The position numbers and the translations under genes are program-made. From Sorghum bicolor (lineage: Eukaryota; Streptophyta; Magnoliopsida; Poales; Poaceae): DNA of 64,000 bases. Positions within the stretch are counted from its first letter, which is position 1; every line of letters begins with the position of its first letter. The notes below the pieces were generated by a model that was not told where the DNA came from, made no database searches, and was given only the letters and a program-made list of their open reading frames with translations. Of this stretch, positions 10,974-23,000 are shown in pieces. The stretch is from contig NC_012878.2 of the NCBI RefSeq assembly GCF_000003195.3, forward strand, positions 53,816,629-53,880,628. Direction: 5' to 3'.

Positions 10974-13015
10974 ATGTTGCTATCGCTGGTGCGCGCGGGT
11001 AGCGCCCCTCTCCGCCGAGTCGTCTCCACGTTCTCCTCGACCCGAGCCGTATCGCCTCGCTTTCGGTGCGCCATCAGTAGCGGCGGTAACCTCAACCTCC
11101 CGTTGTACGCTCACCCCTCGCCGTCCCGCGACGGCTCGAGCGGTCCGGCTGGTGGAGCCCGGCGAGGAATGAGCTTCTGCGCCCGCGCGGTGGACGTCGG
11201 GGACGAGGCAGCCTCCAGCTCCGCCGCCGTGGGCTCGGACCTCTCCGCACCTTACCTCTCCGTCCGCATTCGATGCCGCAGGCACGACGTGGTCAGTACC
11301 TCACGCTCTCCCCGCACTCCGTAGCCACTTCGATTCCTTGTCCTTCACCTCCCACAACTAGTTTCAGTGTCTCATGCATCTTTTTTTTCCCCGAATGACA
11401 TTGCGAAACAGGAAGCACTGTCCGAGGCGCTCTTGTGCTTCGGTGCTAGCTCCGTGACCGTGGATGACATTGCCGATGCTGAAAATCTCGATGAAGTGAG
11501 CATTGCGCATTGCGAATTCCCATGATTACTATTCTGGTCTTATGTTTAGCTGCAATCGATTGGGATAATTGGAGCCCGCACAAAATGTTGACTATGCAGA
11601 TCTCCATAACTTCCTTATATGCCGATGGGGAAGACGTGGACTCAAGCGTATCAAGTGCCGCAAGCTCAGCTGGTTTGAACTACAGCCCAGTGTATGAAAC
11701 CTCTGTCGGGAAGCAGTGCGATTGGGTGGCAAATGTGCAGGTTAGGACCTAGAGGTTGTACACATTATACTTTTCTTGTTCGTGACCTTTGAAGGACAAA
11801 TCTTGCTCCTGTTTCCTAACTGTTACATATAGCCAACAAGAAAAATATATTTGATCATCAGTTTTACCGTATGAGGACTGTATTCTTTCAGTAACTTTTG
11901 GCTTTTATAACTAGTATAGACATACTATTTATGAGATCCATTGTGTTTAACCTTTGAGTTGGGTAAATGGTTTTTGCTTGAAAAAAGTACTTGAAAAGAT
12001 TACTCTTGTGATTGCTGCAGGAAACATACGAGCCCACTGAAGTGGCTGATGGCCTTTGGGTTGTTCCTAAATGGAGAACTCCCCCTGTATGTCTTCACAT
12101 CATACCTTTATTTTTTTATTTTTTAGATCTTGAGGAAGTTGCTTGATTTTTCTTTCGTACTGAAAATCTTGCTGAGCTGATAAATTTCTCCTTTTGTTTC
12201 TTCTCATCCTTTTCCATTGATAGGATCCAGAGGCCACAAACATAATCATCGATCCAGGTTTGGCTTTTGGGATGGGGGAGCACCCAACAACTAAGCTGTG
12301 CCTTCTATTTCTACGAGAAGTTATTAAAGGCGGTGAACGTGTCTTGGATTATGGAACAGGCACAGGAGTATTGGGGATTGCAGCTCTGAAGGTTCCCCAT
12401 GTGTTAATTTTTACCTCTGACAAGTGTCATGATAAGAAGGCAGTGTTACCTTATTTCACACTCATTGTAGGCTTATGAATGCAGATGGGTGCTACTCAAT
12501 CAACTGGGATAGATATTGACCCTCAAGCCATAACCTCTGCTTCAGAAAACTTGTTGCTGAATGGTTTACATTCGAACCAAATGCATGTTTATTTGGTACT
12601 AACAAATGCTCAGCCTTCATGCTTTCCGAGTGCCATCAACAAATCAGAAGACCACCACTCAACCAATAACCTTGACTTGAAGTTCTCAAGAGGAACTTAT
12701 GATGTAGTTGCAGCAAATATCCTTCTAAATCCCTTGTTGGAGCTGGTTGAGGACATAGTTGGTTATGCAAAACCTGGTGGAATAATTGCTGTTTCTGGAA
12801 TATTGGAGGAACAGGTAAAGAAAATCGACTACAGTAGTTTTCTTAAAGTTTCATGCCATCCAGGGTTTATTTTTTTGTAAGATTATTTATGATATTTTTT
12901 GTCTCATCTAACCCAGGTGCCAAAAATCAAAGAAGTTTACTCAAGGTATTTGGACAGAATATTGGTATCCGAAATGGATGGGTGGGCTTGTCTTCAGGGA
13001 ATCAGGAGAGTGTAG
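10974..13015 (+). CDS. prmA: organellar ribosomal protein L11 methyltransferase (PrmA type)
   Basis: Seven exons give 401 codons plus stop: 10974-11291, 11412-11495, 11600-11740, 12021-12086, 12224-12391, 12485-12814 and 12917-13015. Residues 1 to about 75 are Arg/Ser/Ala-rich with few acidic residues, like a plastid or mitochondrial transit peptide. The body has the PrmA signatures: [18 protein letters not shown] (about 213-230), the SAM-binding motif VLDYGTGTG (243-251), the acidic ribose loop GIDIDP (about 267-272) and NILLNPL (337-343). A plant-like insertion lies at about 295-328. Bacterial PrmA trimethylates ribosomal protein L11; the plant protein is expected to act on organellar L11, an inference from family. 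Most exons are phase 0 and all borders are GT-AG. The start is the first ATG of the GC-rich exon. Confidence 0.92.
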
Positions 13016-14056
13016 AGGAATTAACGTTCAAGAAGGGTTTTGACCTTACATGTTCTGACGATTAAGAGGTTTTGCTCTATAAATAAGAAATTTAACTTCT
13101 TGGCACTTCGTGACAAGATTGCATGAATATCATAGAACAAAATGTGTTGGACTACAAAGGGTGTCAAGTGTATGTCTTTGCACCGCATTAGATATTGTTT
13201 TTAGGAATACAATCTTCATAGTGTGATTAAATATGTCAGTTTTTTTATCTTGTGACTCCCAGCTCCTGAAATTGTACCTCTGATTATTACCCTCGCGCTT
13301 GGGAAGCCTATTTTATCATATTTGACTGACTACACAGCATTTTCAGGCCTTGAGAAGGCCTCTAACTGTTCATACTACAAGAACATAGGTGCTAGCCCAG
13401 CGTATGCCTGAATTACAAAATAGCTTCAACCGTGAAGTGACGAAATGATCACATTTTTATGCTCCACAGTTCAACATTATCAACTGGGATATCATGTAGG
13501 ATAAATATTGCCTCTGATATCTTGGATGAAAATGTCACAAAGTATTATAGGGTATCACAACCTGGCTTGATTTTCACTGTTAAAGGCTTTAGCAGCCTAT
13601 ACTAGGTGAACACACCATGCTCAGGTATATAATTACAAAAAGGGCAATTATCCTTCCCAACTAGTACAAGAATTGGTAGTCGTCATTTTCAATTGTAAAA
13701 ACTGTTCCTATGTAAATTTATTACATTCCCACTTTCCCAGTGGCATCATCATGCCTTAACCATCTGTAAATAAGCTCACTGTGCTCTGATAACTCCTTAT
13801 GTACTGGCAAATTCTGGGATCAAACGTCTCATACAAAATTCTGGGATCAAAACCATGTATGAACTTGTCTGAATGCTCCTTTACAAGGTCTTTGCCCAGG
13901 AAAAAAAAAAGAGTACAGCTTTAGCCTTTAGCTAACAGCCTGTCATTTCTTTAGGTAATCTGAACCCTGTTCAATGTCCCTCCAACAAAGCAACTTCTGC
14001 ACTTCACGGCCAAAGTTTTGAAATATTTTCCTTGTAAGAATTCCAGTGGATGCAAT
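13016..14056. other. convergent 3' region between prmA and DEG15
   Basis: The two genes converge here. The stretch is AT-rich with no coding signature and must hold both 3' UTRs. No other element was recognised. Confidence 0.5.
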
Positions 14057-17000
14057 CTATATTTTGCTGGGAGTCTTGTACCTAAAGAGTTCCTTCAGAT
14101 CTGCAGTAGATTTCAGAGCTTGTTGCTTATCACTAAGAAACTTAGAGAACTCCAAGACCTTTTCCTCTTTGCCTTTTTCTGGGGAGCTGCTGACAAATGG
14201 GGATGATGATGGTGCCAAAGCCCAAACTGACGAGAGCACTTCATTTGGTTTGTCCAACTGCTCCAAAATCACGAGCTTTCCAATTGCTGCCAAGAAAGGA
14301 AATGCCTTCCTTATTTCTTATATGTACTAAAAAGGGTTTTGATATCATTAATATTGACTAAGCGCTTGTTTGGATGTACTCGTATCCACCTCAATCCACA
14401 TGTGTCGGAGTGGATTATGGTGGGACTTAAAATTATTTTCCACTCCAACACACATGGATTGAGTAAAGTGCGTCCAACAAGGCCTAAAGCTGAGAGCAGA
14501 AAAAAAAATACGAGCAAACTTAATTAGCACCTGAATACTTGAAGAGCGCAACCAGTAATTTGCAGGGGATGCTGAAATTCAGATGAGGTATTGTGCTTCC
14601 ACCACCATGCTTAGCATTACTGGACATGATAACAAAAATAATAATAAGTCAGAAAAAAGACAAGCTCTTGAGAAAATGCAAACTTCACCATTCTTCTAAT
14701 CCGAAAATGAATGACACGATGTTCTGCTTGCAAGTAGCAGGAACACTAAGATAGAAAATTCATACAATCAATGAAATGGCAAAATAACTTGATGAACTTC
14801 AAAAGGTTCTAGTTAATGTTTATAGGGTTTCAAAAAGGTTCTATTTGATACCTTGTTATTATCCCAACCATTAGCCCATGTGAATTAACAAGAACGCCAC
14901 CACTGGCCCCTGGATGAACTGCTGCTGTTGTCTGCAGCATTACTGGTATGTCCATATTGTCAGTCTCCAGAGCACTGGCCAGATGAGAAAGTTGATTTGA
15001 TGGGATTTGGACAACCTTTGACACAACCCCCGAGGATAGAGAAGAGGATAGGCCTACATTCAGATACTCAACCATCAGTTCCATAATAACAAAACTCAAC
15101 ATTTGCAATGGCATGCACATTGATGAAAAGTACTCCCTCCGTTCCACATTATAAGACGTTTTGGCTTTTCTAGATACATTATTTTTACTACTATGCATCT
15201 AGACATAGCGTGTATCTAAGTGCATAGCAAAAGCCATGAATCTAGAAAACCCAAAACGTCTTATAATTTGGAATGGAGGGAGTATCAAACTGCTCTAAGC
15301 ACTAATTTTAGCTGTGGTTCTAAGATTTTTCACCTGATCGGGGTCCAAAAAGGCCATGCCCAACAACATAAACAGATGACCCTGCTGTTGGACAAACAAA
15401 TTCTGGTCTGATTGTATTTAATTCAATTGGAACCTTATCTATTTGAAGCAATGCAACATCAAGTGGACCCTTTGAGATGAAAACCACGCTAGCATTGCAC
15501 CATATCTGTCTCTCTGCATGGTCCAAACGAACAGATATTCTCTTCTCTCTTTTGAAACCCAAGTTAAACAATGAAACATTATGATTGACAGCATCTTCAT
15601 TGGAAAATTTGCCTTCTGGCTGCGATGATTTGTTTTCTCCAGCATTGAGATGTTCTCCAGTGAATGAGGCTTGTAAATCTGAGGGTGAAGTTCTCCCAAA
15701 TCTCCAAGGTTCCAAGAGATGAGCATTTGTCAGAACTAAACCCCTTTTGTTCAGAACAATCCCTGAAGCCCAAGATGTATCACTAACCGTGACAAGAACA
15801 ACTGCAGATATAGCCTCTCTGAGCAAAGGGGGTGATATGCAATGCTGATTAATTTTGTTGACCATAGAAGAGACAAACCTCCCATAGTTGTATCCATGCC
15901 GTAATTCCATAGATTTACTATCCGTATTTTTGCCATTAGGTAGTTCTCTTGGGGCACGTCCAATTTCGTCCAGTTTTTTGCTGTTCCATTCCATGCATAT
16001 TGCATCCCATGTAATCACAAGCTGGCAAGTAGATTTTAAGATAGCTAAGTTACATATATTAGATGTGCAAAGGTATCTTGTTGAAACCAGTGAACTCACC
16101 TGAACTTCTATATTGCTGCCTTTCTGTCTTAATGGGTTCATCAGCAGCCCCACAAGGCAAGAATTTCGGTCAAACACTGGAGCACCTTCCATGCCTTTGG
16201 TCAATTTAAGAGATTGTCAATAACTAATGTCATACTATACAAGAAAAGAAAGACAGAAAGATGTTTACCAGGGAGACAGTGGATGTCAGCCATCAGCAAT
16301 GAGCTCCTCACAGTGCATGGAGGAAGGCAATTCGCAACAGCACCAACTGATATACTGCTCAAAAAGCGCAATGTATAAATAGGACACTACTATTCTGTTT
16401 TCTAATAATGGTAGCAAAAGAAAATAGTCAACAATAGCATGCCAGGCCTTTTCAGTTTCAGAAACATCAGTATCTAGTTAATGCCTTCCAGGTCACTAGA
16501 CATACTGGGAATAAACACAACAAAACAACTGTATATGCTTTGGAAGATCTAGTGATGACGTGCAAAGCAAAAAGTTAATGAAACTCTAGATAGCAAAAGT
16601 TTAGCATTTTCTCCATAATGCATACGGAACGGTATCAATTTTTTTAAAATGTCTGGAGTTTATCATTACTTAAGTCAGAATTATGAATCCCCAGACTATG
16701 TTCTTGTCACCAAATCAAAATGTTCGACAGTTTGCATGTGCTAAGTTTGGTGCATACTTAAAAGACATTCTGGCATTATGCTAAAGCAGTAGAATAAAAG
16801 TTACCTGTTGAAGAAATGGAAGGGTGACATGAGGCCAAATGGAGATCCTACAATAAGCAAAGGGTCCCCTCGTTGTTGCATCACTGAAACATTGATACAT
16901 CTTGCATCCTGTTCACCAATGACCACAGAGTACTAAGTAAGCTTGCAACTTTCAAAGTGCTAAATTTCTAGGAAACGAAAAATATATTGACCTGTGCCTT

Positions 17001-20000
17001 ACATTTGAGTTGAAGGTTGAAATTCCTAGAATAGCAATTCTTGTGGCAGACTTGGACAACATCAATGGGTCTACTGATTCAATAGATGCATTATTCCTGT
17101 TAGACTTGAGGGAACATCTGGTATCATTTTCAACCTGAGGAATTCTAACAATAAGTTTTAATGCAAGACAAACGAGGGACAACAGTTTAATACTTTGATT
17201 CGATGAACAAAGAGACCTGTTTCTGATTAGCATCAGCCAATGACCAGCCTACATCCCATGTTGGTCTTCTGATGAACTCTTCATGTCTCAGTAAGGATAA
17301 AGCAGAATCAGCAGCTGTTGGAACATCAACCTACAGAAGAAATGAGCCTTCTGGTTAGTCACGTATGCGTAGGTATCAATGGTGAAGACTAACCAAAACC
17401 TACAAATGTTATCTTACTATACGACAGAAGCATGTATTTTCTTCTGTTAGTACAGTGTACAGATGCAGATCACTAATAACTAAGGAAAAATGTGGTTCAC
17501 CTTAGAAAGGCCAAAAAAGAAAGGTACTTGTGATGAGGATATTTTTACATGAACCTGTTAGTAACAATATAAACTCACTCCCTGGCTGCTATTTTTTCAT
17601 GCATCTATTAGTAACACTAATCTGGCTGAAAAAATTACAGTACTGACCATGGCAAGCAATCGAGCTGGAAGCCACCGTGGAGGTCCAGACTTCCCATCTT
17701 GAGCGCTCCCTTGCTGCACACATCAGAGCAGGTTCAGGAACTCAGGAATGTCATGTGGGGCCGCACATACACACGTCAGCGGCGGGCCCGAGACATCCGG
17801 CGGACCGCTGAGCGCGCTGCAACAGCAGGAGAAGGCGCGTCCAGCAGCCAGGCCGAATTAGGTGGCTAGGGGCGGGCCTTGGTTGTTGGCCCAGTTATTT
17901 TTATATAAGTTTAGTTATCCTTTTATGTTGCAATTTATATTAGTCCCAAATAGGCTATTTAGCATAAGGAGGCATAGTTAAAGGGACATAAATATCTGTA
18001 GACACGTTCGATATAAGCAAGCAAGAATTATTATCTATAATCTCCTTTCTCTTCTAAAACCTAAGCCTGCGGCTGAGGGGCAAAACCTCGCCGGAGAAGA
18101 CGGATCGCGGCTACGAACTACGTAGCCGAGGTCCAGCTACCGTAGGGCTTGACGCCCTTGACAACCTGGTATCGCGATCTAGGCGATCCTCATCTACCCA
18201 GTCCACCTCCCCACCACCAGCTGCCGCCCAGACTCCTCCACCAGCCACCGCGCCACCCCTCGTTGCGCCCGCTTCCCCGACGCCGTCCTCCGCTGCATCC
18301 TGCACATCGCCGATGGGAGACGCCGAGGACCTGAAGACCACCGTGGCTAATCTGGCCAAGGCTGTTGCTGCCCTGCAGGCCACTGCAGAAGCCACCGCCA
18401 AGACCATGGAGGCTCAGGCGCAAGCAATCACTGCCCTCTCCTCCACGTCGGGCTATAAGCCACAGTTCGGCGAGCATCACCAGGATCGACCGCCGAGGTT
18501 CCAGAAGATGGACTTTCCACGCTACGACGGCAAGAGTGATCCGCTGATCTTCATCAACCGTTGCGAGTCCTACTTCCACCAGCAGCGGATCATGGAAGAG
18601 GAGAAAGTCTGGATGGCTTCCTACAACCTGGAAGAGGGCGCCCAGATGTGGTATATCCAGGTCCAGACGGACGAGGGTACCCCGTCATGGCGCCGGTTCA
18701 CGGAGCTCCTCAATCTCCGTTACGGGCCGCCGCTCCGATCAGCACCCCTGGCTGAACTTGCGGAGTGTCGCCGCACCTCTACAGTTGCTGAGTATCAGGA
18801 TCGGTTCCAGGCGTTGCTCGCCAGGGCTGGTCGCCTCGACGAATCGCAGCGGGTGCAGCTCTTCACCGGGGGCCTGCTGCCGCCGCTCAGCATCGACGTG
18901 CGCATCCAGAACCCGGGGACTTTGGCGGCCGCCATGAGCCTTGCACGGCAGTTCGAGCTGCGGGAGCAGCACACACCCCAGCACCCTCAGCCAGCGAGGG
19001 CCGCCAACCGGGGGCTCGTTCCGGCCCTTCCAGCACCCCCACCGCGCCTCGCGCTGCCAGCACCAGTGGGCGCACGGCCTGCCCCCCAGGCGCAGGTCAC
19101 GATCGAAGGCCGCACCGTCAAACGACTCTCCCAGGCAAAGATGCAGGAACGTCGGCGCCTTGGTCTTTGCTACAATTGTGATGAGAGGTATGGCCGCGGT
19201 CACAACCGCGTTTGCAAGCGCCTGTTTCTTCTTGACAGCTTGCCAGACGACGACGACGACACGGCCGACGATGGGGCCGATGCAGGGGCAGAGGAAGGCG
19301 ACACAGAGGCACCCGTCTTTTCTCTCCACGCAGTCGCAGGTGTGCCGCTTGCTGACACTATGCAGGTCCGGGTGTCGGTCGGTACAGCGACATTTGTCGC
19401 CCTCCTGGACAGCGGCTCCACTCATAACTTCATCGCCGAGGAGGCTGCGCGACGCACCGGCCTCCGCATTCAGCCCCGTGCACGCATGACGGCCATGGTC
19501 GCGAATGGCGAGAAGATTCCATGCCCAGGCGTCATTCGGCATGCTCCGGTCACCATCGACAACACCACATTCGCCATCGACCTTTTTGTTATGCCACTTG
19601 CAGGCTACGACATCGTGTTGGGAACACAGTGGATGGCGACCCTCGGACCGATCGTGTGGGATTTCGCGGCACGGTCCCTGTCCTTCACCTACCAGGGCCG
19701 CGCATTCTGCTGGGCAGGAGTGCCGTCCACGGGCGCACCCAGTCTGCGTGCGGCCACGGCTTCCAGCGCGTCCCTCCTCGACGGGCTGCTGGCAGCATAC
19801 GACGACATCTTCACCGAGCCCAGCGGCATGCCTCCACCCCGTGCCCGCGACCACGCCATCACCCTCAAGCCCGGCTCGGCGCCCGTTGTGGTGCGTCCAT
19901 ACCGGTACCCGGCGGCACACAAAGACGAGCTGGAACGCCAGTGCACAGCCATGATCCAGCAGGGCATTGTTCGCCGCAGCGACTCGGCCTTCTCTTCGCC

Positions 20001-23000
20001 CGTGCTCCTCGTCAAGAAGGCCGACGGCTCATGGCGGTTCTGCGTCGACTACCGCGCCCTCAACGCCCTCACCGTCAAGGATGCGTTTCCCATCCCCGTC
20101 GTCGATGAGCTCCTGGACGAGCTCCATGGCGCCCGCTTCTTCACCAAACTCGACTTACGGTCGGGATACCATCAGGTGCGGATGCGCCCGGAGGACGTTC
20201 ACAAGACGGCGTTCCGCACTCACGATGGCCTCTACGAGTTCCTGGTGATGCCGTTCGGGCTGTGCAACGCCCCGGCAACGTTTCAAGCTCTGATGAACGA
20301 CGTGCTGTGCGCTTACCTCCGTCGGTTCGTACTTGTTTTTTTTGATGATATCCTGATCTACAGCACCACTTGGGCGGACCACCTCCGCCACCTCCGCGTC
20401 GTCCTGGACATCCTGCGCCGACACCGCCTCTTTGTGAAGAGGTCCAAGTGCTCGTTCGGCGTCTCCTCTGTCGCCTACCTCGGCCACGTCATCTCCGCTG
20501 CCGGCGTCGCCATGGATCCCGCCAAGGTCCAGGCTATCCACGACTGGCCGCAGCCCCGGTCGGCACGTGCAGTGCGTGGCTTCCTTGGCTTGGCCGGCTA
20601 CTACAGGAAATTCGTCCACAACTACGGCGCCATTGCAGCCCCTCTCACGGCGCTTCTGAAAAAGGAGGGGTTCGCATGGGGCGCCGAGGCGGAAGCTGCT
20701 TTCAGTGCCCTCAAGGGGGCCGTGACGTCAGCCCCAGTGCTGGCCCTGCCGGACTTCTCCAAGCCCTTCATCGTGGAGTGCGACGCATCGACGTACGGGT
20801 TTGGGGCCGTCCTCATCCAGGAGGGACACCCGATCGCCTTCTTCAGCAGGCCGGTGGCCCCCCGCCATCGCGTACTCGCGGTACGGCATTGGCGACCGTA
20901 CCTCTGGGGGCGCCGGTTCATCGTCAAGACGGACCACTACAGCCTCAAGTATCTCCTCGACCAGCGTCTCGCCACAATCCCTCAGCATCATTGGGTTGGC
21001 AAGCTCCTCGGCTTCGACTTCACCGTCGAATACAAGTCAGGGGCTTCTAATACGGTGGCCGACGCTTTGTCCCGTCGTGACACCGAGGAGGACAGCGTGG
21101 GTGGCCTCCAGGCGATCTCCGCTCCGCGCTTCGACTTCATCGCGTGTCTACGGCATGCTCAGGCCACTGACCCAGCACTGGTAACCATCCACGACGACAT
21201 CCGTGCTGGCTCACGCGCAGCTCCTTGGACGGTGGCGGACGGCATGGTACTCTACGATGGTCGCCTGTACATTCCTCCGTCTTCGCCCCTGGTACAGGAG
21301 ATCGTGGCTGCGGTCCATGATGATGGACACGAAGGGGTCCAGCGTACTCTACATCGCCTCCGTCGGGATTTCCATTTTCCCCAGATGAGACGGATTGTGC
21401 AGGACTTTGTGCGGGCGTGCGTCACCTGCCAGCGCTACAAGTCCGAACACCTACTTCCGGCAGGACTTCTACTGCCGCTACCAGTCCCCACCGTCGTCTG
21501 GGCAGATATTGGCCTCGATTTCGTGGAAGCCCTGCCCCGTGTCCAGGGGAAGTCGGTGATCCTCACTGTCGTCGACCGCTTCAGCAAGTACTGCCACTTC
21601 ATCGCCCTTGCTCACCCATACACGGCAGAGACGGTGGCACAGGCTTTCTTCACCGACATAGTACGCCTGCATGGTGTTCCGCAGTCCATGGTGTCGGACC
21701 GCGACCCGGTGTTCACGTCGGCGTTCTGGCGTGAGTTGATGCGGCTCATGGGGACCAAGCTACACATGACGTCCGCGTTCCACCCCCAGTCAGATGGACA
21801 GACGGAGGCAGCCAACCGCGTCATCGTCATGTACCTGCGCTGCTTCACCGGCAACCGTCCTCGGCAGTGGCTCCGGTGGCTTCCTTGGGCTGAGTACGTC
21901 TACAACACGGCCTACCAGTCGTCGCTTCGGGAGACGCCGTTTCGTGTGGTGTATGGCCGCGACCCGCCCACCATCCGCTCTCATGAGCCTGGTGAGACGC
22001 GAGTGGCTGCAGTGGCTCGCGACATGGAGGAACGCGAGGCTTTCCTCGCTGATGTTCGTTACCGTCTGGAGCAGGCACAAGCAGCGCAGAAACTGCAGTA
22101 CGACAAGCACCATCGACAGGTTGTCTACCAGGTGGACGATTGGGCGCTCCTGCGTCTCCGACAGCGTGCGCCGGCCTCGCTACCCCAGGCTACAACGGGC
22201 AAGCTGAAAGCCCGCTTCCTGGGTCCTTATCGGGTCGTGGAGATCATCAACGACGTCGCTGTCCGCCTTGCGCTTCCTGCCCAGGCACGCATCCACGACG
22301 TGTTCCATGTCAGCACCCTGAAGAAGTTCGTGGGCACGCCTCCAACAGCTCCACCACCTCTGCCCGACATCCATCACGGTGCCGTTATTCCAGTACCTGC
22401 ACGGGTGGAGCAGGTTCGTCTCGCCAGGGGAGTTCGCCAGGTCCTGGTTCATTGGCAGGGTGAACCGTCTTCTTCAGCGACATGGGAAGACTTGGATGAT
22501 TTTCGCGAAAAGTATCCCGCCTTCCAGCTCGAGGACGAGCTGGATCTTGAGGGGGGAAGAGATGTCATGTGGGGCCGCACATACACACGTCAGCGGCGGG
22601 CCCGAGACATCCGGCGGACCGCTGAGCGCGCTGCAACAGCAGGAGAAGGCGCGCCCAGCAGCCAGGCCGAATTAGGTGGCTAGGGGCGGGCCTTGGTTGT
22701 TGGCCCAGTTATTTTTATATAAGTTTAGTTATCCTTTTATGTTGCAATTTATATTAGTCCCAAATAGGCTATTTAGCATAAGGAGGCATAGTTAAAGGGA
22801 CATAAATATCTGTAGACACTTTCGATATAAGCAAGCAAGAATTATTATCTATAATCTCCTTTCTCTTCTAAAACCTAAGCCTGCGGCTGAGGGGCAAAAC
22901 CTCGCCGGAGAAGACGGATCGCGGCTACGAACTATGTAGCCGAGGTCCAGCTACCGTAGGGCTTGACGCCCTTGACAGGAATAACTTCCTGGTTCTGAAA

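Larger units (their letters stand above)
17749..22977 (+). mobile_element. Ty3/gypsy chromovirus (Reina-like), complete LTR retrotransposon in DEG15 intron 4
   Basis: Two 415-bp LTRs with TG...CA ends bracket a single gag-pol frame. A tRNA-Met-like primer site starts at 18167 (TGGTATC) and a polypurine tract lies at 22549-22562. GGAA borders both outer ends, or GGAAT if the first LTR base is counted as host. The LTRs differ at 3 of 415 sites. The enzyme order PR-RT-RH-IN-chromodomain and the compact 5.2 kb size fit the Reina-type chromoviruses of grasses. It is antisense to DEG15. Confidence 0.95.

Noticed and set aside
12853..13065. Separate 70-codon gene after prmA exon 6
   Set aside because: It spans intron 6 and reads exon 7 in the wrong frame; the correct frame ends at 13015 with PrmA-like sequence.
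18739..22452. Many long antisense or shifted frames (up to 393 codons) over the retroelement
   Set aside because: They are shadows of the GC-rich gag-pol frame; only the 1456-codon frame has domain order and catalytic motifs.
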